A DNA stretch of 41,862 nt from Spirochaetota bacterium (lineage in GTDB: Bacteria; Spirochaetota; Spirochaetia; Treponematales; Treponemataceae). Positions 24,175 through 32,678 of the stretch are shown piece after piece. Location: the NCBI GenBank assembly GCA_023393015.1, contig JAEWMY010000038.1, positions 1-41,862 on the forward strand, written 5' to 3'. Numbering within the stretch: position 1 is the first letter of the stretch; each line of letters begins with the position of its first letter. The notes beneath the pieces were generated by a model. It ran no database searches. It was given only the letters and a program-made list of their open reading frames with translations, and was not told where the DNA came from. The position numbers and the translations under genes are program-made.

Positions 24175-25277
24175 TATGCCTCCAGGTCAATCGCGGGCAT
24201 GTCCCGCGACGAGTCGGACGAGAAATCCGTGGCATACGTCTCAGTGTACCCCATCGATTCTAGAATGCCCCTTAAATATACGGCAATTTCCCCGTTTTTT
24301 ACAGGTGAGAACGGGGGATTCGTCCGGAATTCGCACCGTTCTCCGAATAAATCGAAGTCCCAGAGTCGTTCTCCGTCCTGAACGGTCATGAGGGTCTCCA
24401 GACAACGGCCGGAAGCAAGGTCGATCATGAACCGAAGGGAACCTCGAACGCGACCGTGCGCCAATTCGCGCGAGAACGGTATGACGATCCAATGGCGATC
24501 ATGACCCTTTTTGTGATTGATGAAGGCGACGAAATCGCGTACGCGTCCCTTCGCCGCACCGTTTGCCCCGTCGCCGTCCGCGTCGTCGTCGTCGCCGTCG
24601 CCCTTGCCGTCGGCCGCGTCGTCGCGGACGTCATCCTCGCCGGTCGACGCGCGCTTCCCCGGCGACGCGCGATCGGCGTCGTCACGGGCGTGTCCGCCCG
24701 ATCCGTCGGGATCGGTCCGCCCCGCTGACGGCGCTCCCTCTATCGCGTCCATCAAGCGGGATATTACATCGTCGTCCGCACGAATGCCGTGCGACTCGAG
24801 GATTGCCGCGGCCTCGACGGCCCGGCGTTCCCGTCCGGGAAACCGCGTCGAAACGGCCAGTAGGGAGCGGCAGAGGGCGGTATCGAGTTTGTACAGCGAC
24901 CGCGCGAAAAAACGGACGAGAAAGGCGGCTTCGGGGGTATCGGGAAGGGAGAGTCGTGAAAGCACGTCAGCGCGCTCGGACGCGGGATGCTTCAGGGGAT
25001 CGAGAAAAACGGCTCCGGTAGACAGTCGTACGCGCGCCCGGAAGGTGTCGCCCGCCTCGTAACCGGCGGCCGCTCCGGCGGATTCTGTACTGGCCGTTCC
25101 GTAACCGGTCGGGGAGGAGGCCACGAGGGTCTTGCCCGCCACGCGTACCCGGAGGGTTCCGTCGGACGCGCGCGCGAGAACCTCGACGTCGACGGTCGCG
25201 CCGTCGGCAAACGGGACGCGGGACGGCTCGACGCCGTCGAATCCCACCCGAATGTACGGATCAAAGCCCGTTCGCAC
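24174..25277 (-). CDS. FliK-like/YlqG-position protein, function uncertain
   Basis: 367 residues. A beta-rich N-terminus (about 25-95), a helical middle, an Asp/Gly-rich low-complexity linker (about 185-245, with DDDDADGDG), and a folded C-terminal domain (about 255-350, HWIVIPFS, GSLRFMIDL, FRTNPPF) that resembles the C-terminal domain of hook-length control proteins. Gene order rplS, this gene, FlhB-like gene matches the Bacillus rplS-ylqG-ylqH region, which supports the assignment; direct similarity is weak. GTG start with GGGAGG nine bases upstream. Confidence 0.6.
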   Translation of the reverse strand: MRTGFDPYIRVGFDGVEPSRVPFADGATVDVEVLARASDGTLRVRVAGKTLVASSPTGYGTASTESAGAAAGYEAGDTFRARVRLSTGAVFLDPLKHPASERADVLSRLSLPDTPEAAFLVRFFARSLYKLDTALCRSLLAVSTRFPGRERRAVEAAAILESHGIRADDDVISRLMDAIEGAPSAGRTDPDGSGGHARDDADRASPGKRASTGEDDVRDDAADGKGDGDDDDADGDGANGAAKGRVRDFVAFINHKKGHDRHWIVIPFSRELAHGRVRGSLRFMIDLASGRCLETLMTVQDGERLWDFDLFGERCEFRTNPPFSPVKNGEIAVYLRGILESMGYTETYATDFSSDSSRDMPAIDLEA

Positions 25278-25294
25278 CGCGCCACGCCTCCCGA

Positions 25295-25322
25295 TAAAAA
25301 AAAGCCGGTCATGACGACCGGC
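25295..25322 (-). terminator. Terminator between rplS and the FliK-like gene
   Basis: Minus-strand stem GCCGGTC/GACCGGC, loop of five, then eight T. It lies inside the operon, so downstream genes probably depend on read-through or another promoter. Confidence 0.88.
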
Positions 25323-25334
25323 CTTCGTTCGCCG

Positions 25335-25703
25335 TTATTCGGCGCTTTCCTTCTTGACGATAAGGGTCTTGATCTTCGCGGCCTTACCGATCTTTTCGCG
25401 GATATAGTAGAGCTTGGCGCGGCGTACCTTACCGGGGCGGACGAGCTCCACGTTCGCGATCCTCGGCGAGTGCAGGGGGAACACGCGCTCGACCCCGACG
25501 CCGTAGGAATTCTTGCGCACGGTAAAGGTCTTGCCGATGCCGCCGTTTTTGAAGCAGATAACCAGGCCTTCGTACACCTGGATACGCTCGGTCTTGCCTT
25601 CGATGATCTTGAAGTGCACCTTCACGGTGTCTCCTACCTTGAACGCGGGCACTTCGCTCTTTTTCTGTCCCTCTTCGATCGTGCGGATAAGGTCAATTCC
25701 CAT
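25335..25703 (-). CDS. rplS: 50S ribosomal protein L19
   Basis: 122 residues: FKVGDTVKVHFKIIEGKTERIQ, YEGLVI, RVFPLHSP and KVRRAKLYYIRE are L19 signatures. L19 sits at the 30S-50S interface. GGAG before the ATG; its 5' end overlaps trmD by 11 bp. Confidence 0.98.
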   Translation of the reverse strand: MGIDLIRTIEEGQKKSEVPAFKVGDTVKVHFKIIEGKTERIQVYEGLVICFKNGGIGKTFTVRKNSYGVGVERVFPLHSPRIANVELVRPGKVRRAKLYYIREKIGKAAKIKTLIVKKESAE

Positions 25704-26481
25704 TTTCCAGCTCCTTAACTATCTTTTCCGCTTCCTTCGAAAGGGAATCGGACGCCCTCGCCTTCGCAAGAAGGTCGGGCCGCACGCTGAGCGTCTTCTC
25801 GACGCGTTTCCGCAAACGCCAGCGGCGAATGTTCTCATGATGCCCCGAAAGGAGCACCTCCGGAACCGGAAGGTCCCGGAATATCTCCGGTCTCGTGTAC
25901 TGCGGGTATTCCAGCAGGTTTCCCGAGAAGCTCTCCTCCTCGAGGGATTCGCTCGAAATCACCCCGTCTATGAGCCGGTACACCGTGTCGATAATGACGG
26001 TCGCCGCGAGCTCGCCGGACGACATGACGTAATCCCCGATGGAGATCTCGTCGTCGACGAACAGGTCGATAACCCTCTGATCGACGCCCTCGTACCGTCC
26101 GCAGACGAACACCAGCTCCGACTCGCGCGAAAGCTCGGCGGCGAGCGCCTGATTCAACGGCTTCCCCGAGGGGGAAACGTAGATCACGCGCGCGCGTCGC
26201 GAGGCTTCTCCGTCATCCGCTCGCGCGGACTTCGGAACGCACCCGACCGATTCGAGCGCAAGGGACAGCGGCTCGGGAAGCATCAGCATCCCCGGAACGC
26301 GCGAACCGAGCACCCCGCCGTAGGGTTTGTCGTCGCAGGTTTTGTGCCTGTCGTACGCGAAATCGCGTATATTCACCAAATCGTAGTCGATAATTCCCCG
26401 TTCAACCGCCTTGGCCATGATCGAACTTTCGAAAAAGGCCCGCGGAATCTCGGGGAACAAGGTCAGCACATGGAACTTCAC
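25693..26481 (-). CDS. trmD: tRNA (guanine-N1)-methyltransferase TrmD with an altered SAM-loop motif
   Basis: 262 residues. TrmD methylates G37 in tRNAs with GG at 36-37, using SAM held in a trefoil knot. Present: ILTLFPE-like start, CDDKPYGG, VCGRYEGVDQRVID (about 125-138), SIGDYVMSSGE and the C-terminal tRNA-binding helix. The usual PYGGGxGM loop reads PYGGVLGSRVPGM (53-65): the third Gly is gone and about five residues are inserted. GTG start seven bp after rimM. Confidence 0.95.
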   Translation of the reverse strand: MKFHVLTLFPEIPRAFFESSIMAKAVERGIIDYDLVNIRDFAYDRHKTCDDKPYGGVLGSRVPGMLMLPEPLSLALESVGCVPKSARADDGEASRRARVIYVSPSGKPLNQALAAELSRESELVFVCGRYEGVDQRVIDLFVDDEISIGDYVMSSGELAATVIIDTVYRLIDGVISSESLEEESFSGNLLEYPQYTRPEIFRDLPVPEVLLSGHHENIRRWRLRKRVEKTLSVRPDLLAKARASDSLSKEAEKIVKELENGN

Positions 26482-26487
26482 GGATCG

Positions 26488-27051
26488 TTACTCCAGAATC
26501 CAGCGGTGCGTCAGCTCGACGGTTCGCGCCCGTAAGTCGACTTCGCCGACAAACTCCTTACGGAACGGCACGAGACGTCGTTGCGGCGCGGAGGTCTCCG
26601 CGTCGCCGCCCTCGGTCAGGATAACCTCGAGAAGGTCACCCGCCCCGCCTTCCAGTACGTTGGTGATGGTCCCGACAGGACCTCCCTGGTACACGAGAAC
26701 GCAATTACAAAGATCGCTGACATAGTACTCGCCTTCCGAAAGGGGGCAAGCCTTGTCACGGGGAACGAGCAGCTCGAGACCGGCAAGCGATTTTGCCTGC
26801 TCGGGAGTCTCGATTCCCGCGAATTTGATCAATAACAGGTGACGCGAGCCCTCGACCGCCTCGATACCGAGACGCCGCAGGGGCCCGTGGGAACCCGGCT
26901 CCCTTCCGAACACCTCCGAAAGGTCGGCGAAGTGATCAACCTCGCCCGAAGAGCTCTCCACCTTCACGAATCCGTCCAGCCCGTGGGATGAACGAATGAT
27001 ACCGGTCACGAGAAGATTTCCGTCTTCCCGGACGTCCCCTTCTTCCGCCAT
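26488..27051 (-). CDS. rimM: 16S rRNA processing protein RimM
   Basis: 187 residues. N-terminal RimM domain (TGIIRSSHGLDGFVKVES) and C-terminal PRC barrel (YYVSDLCNC, GTITNVLEGGAGDLLEV, VPFRKEFV). Binds S19 in the 30S head during maturation. The ATG at 27051 overlaps the KH gene stop (TGATG). Confidence 0.96.
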   Translation of the reverse strand: MAEEGDVREDGNLLVTGIIRSSHGLDGFVKVESSSGEVDHFADLSEVFGREPGSHGPLRRLGIEAVEGSRHLLLIKFAGIETPEQAKSLAGLELLVPRDKACPLSEGEYYVSDLCNCVLVYQGGPVGTITNVLEGGAGDLLEVILTEGGDAETSAPQRRLVPFRKEFVGEVDLRARTVELTHRWILE

Positions 27052-27284
27052 CAATCCAGGATTTCCAGGGTTACCCTTTTGCCGGATTTTCCGGACGAGG
27101 CGCTCAGCACCGTCCGCATGGCCTTGGCGATGCGACCGTATTTGCCGATCACCTTGCCGATATCCTCCGGGGCAACGCGAAGCTCGAGGACAGTGGCTTT
27201 TTCGCCCTCAACCTCGCTCACGCTGACCGCGCCGGGATCGTCCACCAGGGACTTCGCGATGTATTCTACCAGGTCTTTTTCCAC
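27051..27284 (-). CDS. khpA: KH-domain RNA-binding protein KhpA
   Basis: 77 residues consisting of one KH fold with the loop IGKYGRIA (GKYG being GXXG). KhpA partners KhpB (Jag) in RNA binding and cell-size control in Firmicutes. GTG start; it sits between rpsP and rimM as in many bacteria. Confidence 0.93.
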   Translation of the reverse strand: MEKDLVEYIAKSLVDDPGAVSVSEVEGEKATVLELRVAPEDIGKVIGKYGRIAKAMRTVLSASSGKSGKRVTLEILD

Positions 27285-27305
27285 GCCGTACGCCTTATCC
27301 GGGCT

Positions 27306-27554
27306 TTACAGGGAAAAGTTCTTGCGGTTCAGAATCCCGCGAACGGTAGGGGTCGGCAGGGCGCCGTTCGCAAGCCACTTGCGAACCTTATCCGCGTCGA
27401 AGGCAACCTGCTTGTCTTCGGCCTCGATCGGATGATAAATGCCAAGCTCGTCGATGGTCCGGCCATCGCGGGGCTGGCGGGTATCCTGTACCACGATGCG
27501 GTAGTACGGACGGGCCTTGCTGCCGAATTTCTTAAGTCTGATTTTAACGCTCAC
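27306..27554 (-). CDS. rpsP: 30S ribosomal protein S16
   Basis: 82 residues starting VKIRLKKFGSKARPYYRIVV, with RDGRTIDELGIYHP. GTG start with GGAGG seven bases upstream; first gene of the operon. Confidence 0.98.
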   Translation of the reverse strand: MSVKIRLKKFGSKARPYYRIVVQDTRQPRDGRTIDELGIYHPIEAEDKQVAFDADKVRKWLANGALPTPTVRGILNRKNFSL

Positions 27555-27608
27555 TGTCTATCCTCCATGGGTAATCGCCCATAATTTCACGAGTATATAT
27601 GAACCCTA

Positions 27609-27637
27609 TTTATACCTGAAAAGAAAAAAGGCGTCAA
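27609..27637 (-). promoter_or_regulatory. Strong sigma70 promoter of the rpsP operon
   Basis: TTGACG, 17-bp spacer, TATAAA on the minus strand, about 50 bp before the rpsP ribosome-binding site. Confidence 0.8.
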
Positions 27638-27687
27638 TACGAGCAAAACGGCGGTATTTCCCCGATTTCTGCGTTACACTACACGAT

Positions 27688-29313
27688 ATGGCCGGGAAAT
27701 CCAAACCATACGATGCCGCGTCTCCCAGAAAGAAATTCATCATGATAAACGACCGGAAATTCCCGTTTTGGCCGGCGATACGCATCGGAGCCATCTACCT
27801 CGCCTTCGGTCTGACCTGGATCGTCTTTTCGGACAAGGCGATGAACCGTCTGGTGCCGAGCATGGAACTCCGCCACATGATCGAAATATGGAAGGGTTTT
27901 ATCTTCGTCGGTATCAGCGCCGTCGTCATCTTTACCCTGGTCGCGAGGGTACTTAAACGACTCTCCGACCGTGACCAGATTATCCAGGAAAAACGGGACG
28001 AACTGCGCGCCATGGCCTACTACGACAGCCTCACGGGCCTCCATAACCGCCGAAAGCTCTACGAGCGGTTGCCCCTCTTCATGACGGACGATCGGGAAGG
28101 GGCGCCGATCAAGGCGCTCCTCTACGTCAATATCGACAACAGCAAGCTCATCAACGATACCATGGGGCATAACTTCGGCGACAACTTCATCCGCACTGTC
28201 GCCTCCCGAATTTGCGACGTTCTCGAAGCCGATGAAGAGATTTTCCGTCCGGGCGGGGACGAGTTCATCATCCTGGTTCCGGCGCGCCAAATGCAGGACG
28301 TCAAGGCGCGGGCCGAAACCCTCGTCCGGGTGTTTTCGACGCCCCTTTCGGTCGACGGAATGACGATCCACACCTCGATAAGCGTCGGCGTCGCCTCGTA
28401 TCCCGCCCAAGCGGGAGGGCCGGGCGAATTGATGAAATGCGCGGACATAGCCCTGTTCAACGCCAAAAAGAACGGCAAAAACCGCATATCCTTCTTCACC
28501 ATCGCGATGATGGCCCCGATAAACGAGCGGATGAAGATCGGAGAAAAGCTTCACCAGGCCCTTTCGAGGAACGAGTTCGAGGTATACTTTCAGCCGCAGA
28601 TACGCACCGACTCCGGTATCGTCGCGAGCGTCGAAGCCCTCCTTCGCTGGAAAAACGGCGTGCTCGGGGATATCCCGCCCGACAAGTTCATCCCGGTCGC
28701 CGAGGAGACCCTCCTCATCGTGGAGATCGGGGAATGGGTACTGAGGACGTCGTGCGCCTTCGCGCGAAAGATGCACCAGGCGGGATTCGGGGATCTCGGG
28801 GTGTCGGTCAATATCTCGATGGTCCAGCTCCTGCAGGAGGATTTCAGCGACCTCGTGCGTTCGGTCCTCGATTCCACCGGCCTTGATCCCCAAAGGCTCG
28901 AGCTCGAGATCACCGAATCGATACTGATGGACTCGCGGGGAGAGGTGCTCAAGCACCTGTCGAGCCTGAAGGCGCTCGGGATCGGGATAGCGCTCGACGA
29001 TTTCGGCAAGGGCTACTCGTCCCTGAGCTACCTCGAGCAGCTGCCGATCACGGTATTGAAGATCGACAAGATATTCGTCGACAGCCTGACCGGCGAGCGG
29101 AACGACAGCTCGATCGCGGGCAATATCGTCGGGATCGGCAAGAAACTCGGGCTCGAGGTTATCGCGGAAGGGGTCGAAAACGAAGGACAGGTCGCCTACC
29201 TGTCGGGCCAAAAATGCGACAAGATACAGGGATGGGTGTACAGCAAGGCCCTTCCGGCCGCTGAGGCCGAACGCTTCATCCGCGAAAACCGCGCCAAAGC
29301 CGGCCGTTCGTGA
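27688..29313 (+). CDS. GGDEF-EAL membrane protein (cyclic di-GMP synthesis/hydrolysis)
   Basis: 541 residues. Two membrane helices (about 25-45 and 65-85), a short linker, GGDEF (about 105-270) with intact RPGGDEF, then EAL (about 285-530) with VEALLRW, ITES, LDDFGKGYSSL, LKIDKIF and IAEGVE, so both active sites look competent. No RxxD inhibitory site is seen before GGDEF. Start taken at the ATG at 27688, which has no Shine-Dalgarno and a weak -10-like TACACT seven bases upstream; an in-frame ATG at 27742 is possible. Ends six bp from the convergent ABC gene. Confidence 0.93.
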   Translation: MAGKSKPYDAASPRKKFIMINDRKFPFWPAIRIGAIYLAFGLTWIVFSDKAMNRLVPSMELRHMIEIWKGFIFVGISAVVIFTLVARVLKRLSDRDQIIQEKRDELRAMAYYDSLTGLHNRRKLYERLPLFMTDDREGAPIKALLYVNIDNSKLINDTMGHNFGDNFIRTVASRICDVLEADEEIFRPGGDEFIILVPARQMQDVKARAETLVRVFSTPLSVDGMTIHTSISVGVASYPAQAGGPGELMKCADIALFNAKKNGKNRISFFTIAMMAPINERMKIGEKLHQALSRNEFEVYFQPQIRTDSGIVASVEALLRWKNGVLGDIPPDKFIPVAEETLLIVEIGEWVLRTSCAFARKMHQAGFGDLGVSVNISMVQLLQEDFSDLVRSVLDSTGLDPQRLELEITESILMDSRGEVLKHLSSLKALGIGIALDDFGKGYSSLSYLEQLPITVLKIDKIFVDSLTGERNDSSIAGNIVGIGKKLGLEVIAEGVENEGQVAYLSGQKCDKIQGWVYSKALPAAEAERFIRENRAKAGRS

Positions 29314-29319
29314 CAACGG

Positions 29320-30069
29320 CTATCGTTCGTTGAACCGGGCCAAAAACGAGCGCGTGCGAGAGTTCCGCGGGTTGTCGATCACCTCGCCGGCCCTGCCTTC
29401 CTCGATGATGACGCCCTCGTCCATGAAGATTACCCGGTCGGCGACGTCGCGCGCGAAGAGCATCTCGTGCGTCACGATGACCATGGTCATCCGCTCGGCC
29501 GCGAGCGAGCGCAAGACCTTCAGTATCTCGCCGGTAAGCTCGGGATCGAGCGCGCTCGTCGGTTCGTCGAAAAAAAGCACGTCCGGATCGAGCGCGAGCG
29601 CCCGCGCGATCGAGACGCGTTGCTGTTGTCCACCCGAAAGCTCGAACGGGTAGGAATTCTCCTTGCCGACAAGTCCCATCTTGGCGAGAAGCGCGCGGGC
29701 GCGGTCTTCCGCCTCCGCGCGGCTCCTTCCGAGCACGAGTGTTTGCGCCTCCGTCACGTTCCGGAGCGCGGTAAAGTGCGGAAACAGGTTGAAATTCTGG
29801 AACACGAGACCGACTTTCAGGCAAATGCCGCGCAGGGTCGCGGAGTCGGCGTATACCCCGTCGCGCACCATGTCGCGTCCGGCGACGGATACCGACCCGC
29901 CCGACACGGTCTCGAGGTGCGTCACGCAGCGGAGTAGCGTGGATTTTCCAGAACCGGACGGCCCGATGACGGCGAGCACCTCGCCGGAGCGTACCGAGAA
30001 GGATATGTCACGGATCACCTCGAGGCTTCCGAACGATTTGGATAGATGCTCTACGCGGATGATCTCCAT
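29320..30069 (-). CDS. Polar amino acid ABC transporter, ATP-binding protein
   Basis: 249 residues: Walker A GPSGSGKST, Q-loop QNFNLFPH, signature LSGGQQQRV, Walker B VLFFDEPTSALDP, H-loop VTHEM. This is the GlnQ/HisP group. Third gene of the SBP-permease-ATPase operon, 14 bp after the permease. Confidence 0.95.
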   Translation of the reverse strand: MEIIRVEHLSKSFGSLEVIRDISFSVRSGEVLAVIGPSGSGKSTLLRCVTHLETVSGGSVSVAGRDMVRDGVYADSATLRGICLKVGLVFQNFNLFPHFTALRNVTEAQTLVLGRSRAEAEDRARALLAKMGLVGKENSYPFELSGGQQQRVSIARALALDPDVLFFDEPTSALDPELTGEILKVLRSLAAERMTMVIVTHEMLFARDVADRVIFMDEGVIIEEGRAGEVIDNPRNSRTRSFLARFNER

Positions 30070-30083
30070 GGCTTCCCCTCGGG

Positions 30084-30728
30084 CTAGCGATAGTACGACA
30101 GTTTTTTTTCGAAACCGGCGAAGGCGAACGAAACGATCCAGTTCATGGCGAAATAAAAAAGGCCTGCGACGAATATGGGCGTGGTCGAAAACTGCCGCGC
30201 GGAGGCGTTTTGGGCGACCCGGAAGAGTTCGGCGACGCCGATCGTCTGCGCGAGCGCCGTGTCCTTCACGAGCGTTATGACCTCGTTCGCCGTGGCCGGC
30301 AGGATGCGTTTGACGACCTGGGGCAAGATAATCCGGAAAAAGGCTTGAGGCCCGGTAAAGCCGAGCACCTTCGCGGCCTCGTATTGGCCCCGCGAAACCG
30401 ACTCGATCCCGCCCCGGTAAATTTCCGCGAAATACGCGGCGTAGTTCAGGACGAAGGCCACGACGACCGCCGTAAAGCGGTCATAGGAAACGCCGAACAG
30501 GTAGTACGGGGCGAAATAGACGAATATAAGTTGCAGGATGAGCGGCGTACCCCGCATGACGAGGAGGTACGCGTTGACGAACGACCGAACCGCCCGCGAT
30601 CGGGACATGCGCCCGAGCGCGAGCGGCAAGGCGAGCGGCAGGGCGCCGAGCAGGGTCAGGGAAAAGACCTGGAGCGAAACGAGCGTCCCTCCGGCCATGG
30701 CGTTCAGCATCTTGATCGTCGATTCCAT
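30084..30728 (-). CDS. Polar amino acid ABC transporter, permease
   Basis: 214 residues, five membrane segments, with the HisM/GlnP signature region (RGTPLILQLIFVYF near 60-73 and YFAEIYRGGIESVSRGQYEAA near 93-113, the EAA loop). Begins MESTIKML and overlaps nothing; 37 bp after the binding-protein gene. Confidence 0.94.
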   Translation of the reverse strand: MESTIKMLNAMAGGTLVSLQVFSLTLLGALPLALPLALGRMSRSRAVRSFVNAYLLVMRGTPLILQLIFVYFAPYYLFGVSYDRFTAVVVAFVLNYAAYFAEIYRGGIESVSRGQYEAAKVLGFTGPQAFFRIILPQVVKRILPATANEVITLVKDTALAQTIGVAELFRVAQNASARQFSTTPIFVAGLFYFAMNWIVSFAFAGFEKKLSYYR

Positions 30729-30765
30729 GCGTTCCCCTACCCGTCCCGTTCCGGCCGGCCGATCC

Positions 30766-31569
30766 TTACTTTCCCACTATTGAGATATCGGCCTTGAACC
30801 ACTTCTTGGAGATACCCGCGATGGTACCGTCGGCGGCCATCGCCTCGAGCTGCCGCTGAACCTCGCTCATGAGGGCAACGTCCTTCTTGCGGAAACCGAC
30901 GCCGTATTTTTCGGGCGCGAGGTCTTCGGGGAGGATCGCGTAGGCCTTCCCGGAGCGGTTGATATTGTCGTTGGCGACCATGAGATCCATGATGACGGCG
31001 TCGACGCCGCGGGCCTCGAGATCCATGAGGGCCATCAGGTTATCCTTGAACTCCACGACGCCCTTGAGACTCGCGCGGAAGTCGACGGCCGCCTCGAGCG
31101 CCCCGGCCGCGGAGGAACCGGCCTGGAGGCCGACCTTCTTGCCGGAGAGGTCCTTGAGCGTCCTGTAGGGAGAATCCTTGCGGACTACGACGACCTGGGC
31201 GTTCTTGAGATAGGGCTTCGAGAAGGTTATGACCTTCGCCCGCTCGTCGGTGATGGTAAAGCCGTTCCAGATACAGTCGATCTTCCCGGTATTGAGTTCC
31301 TGTTCCTTGGCGTTCCAGTCGATCGGCTGAAGGACGAGCTCGACGCCCATGCGCTTGGCGACCTCGCGGGCGAGGTCGACGTCATAGCCGACTATCTCGT
31401 TGTTCTCGTCGCGGAAGCCCATCGGGGGGAAGGAATCGTCGAGGCCCATGACGAAGGTCTTTTTCGCCCGGATATCGGCGAGCGAGGTATCGGCGGCGTC
31501 CTTCTTGCCTCCGGCGAAGGCGAGGGAGGCGATCGCAAGGGCGAACGCGATGCATGCGAGTCTTTTCAT
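30766..31569 (-). CDS. Polar amino acid ABC transporter, substrate-binding protein
   Basis: 267 residues. Signal peptide ends SLAFA before GGKKD (no lipobox Cys, so probably soluble or SPase I-cleaved). SBP_bac_3 domain: FVMGLDDSFPPMGFRDENNE, GYDVDLAREVAKRMG, ITDERAKVITFSKPY and GLQAGSSA. Substrate is not readable. GGAG before the ATG. Confidence 0.93.
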   Translation of the reverse strand: MKRLACIAFALAIASLAFAGGKKDAADTSLADIRAKKTFVMGLDDSFPPMGFRDENNEIVGYDVDLAREVAKRMGVELVLQPIDWNAKEQELNTGKIDCIWNGFTITDERAKVITFSKPYLKNAQVVVVRKDSPYRTLKDLSGKKVGLQAGSSAAGALEAAVDFRASLKGVVEFKDNLMALMDLEARGVDAVIMDLMVANDNINRSGKAYAILPEDLAPEKYGVGFRKKDVALMSEVQRQLEAMAADGTIAGISKKWFKADISIVGK

Positions 31570-31592
31570 CGGTAGTTTCTCCTTAAGTTTCG

Positions 31593-31621
31593 ATAATATC
31601 CGGTTTTAATGCGTCTGTAAA
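31593..31621 (-). promoter_or_regulatory. Promoter of the amino acid ABC operon
   Basis: TTTACA (31616-31621), 17-bp spacer, TATTAT (31593-31598), minus strand. Five of six matches in each box. Confidence 0.75.
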
Positions 31622-31633
31622 CGCCGGGGAACC

Positions 31634-31661
31634 CGGAGGCTCCGGCCATCCGGCGCCTCCG
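31634..31661 (-). other. GC-rich hairpin after the DUF6062 gene
   Basis: CGGAGGC/GCCTCCG with an inner CCGG/CCGG stem. No T tract follows, so it is a weak terminator candidate. Confidence 0.35.
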
Positions 31662-31683
31662 TTCTTCCGCCGGTTCGACGTGT

Positions 31684-32307
31684 CTACGCGTTGCCCCGAA
31701 GGGCGCGCGCGAGTTCCTTCCAGACGGTCTTGTCCCGCTCGGGAAGGGCCGAGAAGTCGCCTTGGCGGCCCCAGGCGGAGCATTCGATAAAAGCTGACGA
31801 GCGGGCGAGAAGGTGTTCAAAGGAGGCGGTCTGGAATTCCGAAAGCCACTGGGGCACGCGCCGGGTCAGCGACAGAAGGCGCGCGTAGTGCGGCACGCAC
31901 AGGCCAGGCGAGGCCGTAAAGAACGAGACGAACTCTTCCTCGTCGCGCTCTCCGATGTACCCGAGGAATTCGTTCTCGACTCTCCGGCTTTCCGCGCACG
32001 CCGGGCACGCGCCCTTTCGCTTCGGGGCCTTTCCCCGTTTCAAATCCGGCATGAACGAGGAGAGGATGTCGACGCCCAGAATCGCGACGGCGAGTCCGTC
32101 GCGCCACGAGTCGAGGTTCGCCGAATGCGTCGCGCAAAACCCGCCGGCCTCCCGGTAGGTTGCCCGGAAGCCCCGGTCGGAGACGTGCTCGAACAGCATG
32201 TTGTCGATGTACTTCGCGGTCCGCTCACCGACGATGGCGCATACGGGGCACGCGGATACGGCGCATGCCTTTTCGAGGGCGAACCAGTTGACGTGTCGTT
32301 CCGTCAT
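31684..32307 (-). CDS. DUF6062 family protein with paired Cys/His motifs
   Basis: 207 residues from the ATG at 32307. Four regularly placed metal-binding pairs: CPVC (20-23), CATH, CPAC and CVPH, suggesting two zinc sites in a repeated alpha-helical fold. This is DUF6062, of unknown function, found in spirochaetes and Firmicutes. Starts nine bp after the Dabb gene stop; a TTG at 32334 is an alternative start. Neither has a good Shine-Dalgarno, so coupling with the Dabb gene is likely. Confidence 0.8.
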   Translation of the reverse strand: MTERHVNWFALEKACAVSACPVCAIVGERTAKYIDNMLFEHVSDRGFRATYREAGGFCATHSANLDSWRDGLAVAILGVDILSSFMPDLKRGKAPKRKGACPACAESRRVENEFLGYIGERDEEEFVSFFTASPGLCVPHYARLLSLTRRVPQWLSEFQTASFEHLLARSSAFIECSAWGRQGDFSALPERDKTVWKELARALRGNA

Positions 32308-32314
32308 GCCGGTC

Positions 32315-32617
32315 TCAGGAGGTAAAGTCGACAACGGCGCGCGAGAGGCGCACCTTGGATACGTACTCGCTGACCTTCACGTGATCGGGATGCGCGGCGT
32401 AGATGTCGAGATCGTCCTTGCCGTCGAACTCGGTCATCAACACCATGTCGAAGGCCATGGCCCCGGGGAATTCGTTTATGCCGACCTCGAGCTTCCTGAT
32501 GGTGGGAACCTTGGCGGGAAGCGACTCGAGCATCCCCTTGATATAGGCGCAATTCTCGGCCTTCGTCCTGCCTTCTGCGGAATCCTTGAACTGCCACATG
32601 ACTACGTGCTTGAGCAT
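32315..32617 (-). CDS. Dabb (stress-responsive alpha/beta barrel) domain protein
   Basis: 100 residues, a single Dabb ferredoxin-like domain: MLKHVVMWQFKDSAEG at the start and YAAHPDHVKVSEYV near the end. Usually dimeric; no enzyme function established for the family. GGGG-rich ribosome-binding site, extended -10 TGGTATAGT at 32649-32657 (minus). Confidence 0.9.
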   Translation of the reverse strand: MLKHVVMWQFKDSAEGRTKAENCAYIKGMLESLPAKVPTIRKLEVGINEFPGAMAFDMVLMTEFDGKDDLDIYAAHPDHVKVSEYVSKVRLSRAVVDFTS

Positions 32618-32648
32618 CCCCTGCCCCCCTTACGCGCGAATTTTACGC

Positions 32649-32657
32649 ACTATACCA
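32649..32657 (-). promoter_or_regulatory. Extended -10 promoter of the Dabb-DUF6062 operon
   Basis: TGG followed by TATAGT; leader about 25-30 nt. The surrounding 14 bases CGCACTATACCACG recur exactly at 38601-38614. Confidence 0.55.
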
Positions 32658-32678
32658 CGGGAGGGCCGGGAAAGTCGA

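Noticed and set aside
27679..29316. 545-codon frame opposite the GGDEF-EAL gene
   Set aside because: The plus strand has intact GGDEF and EAL motifs; the antisense frame has low-complexity charged composition.
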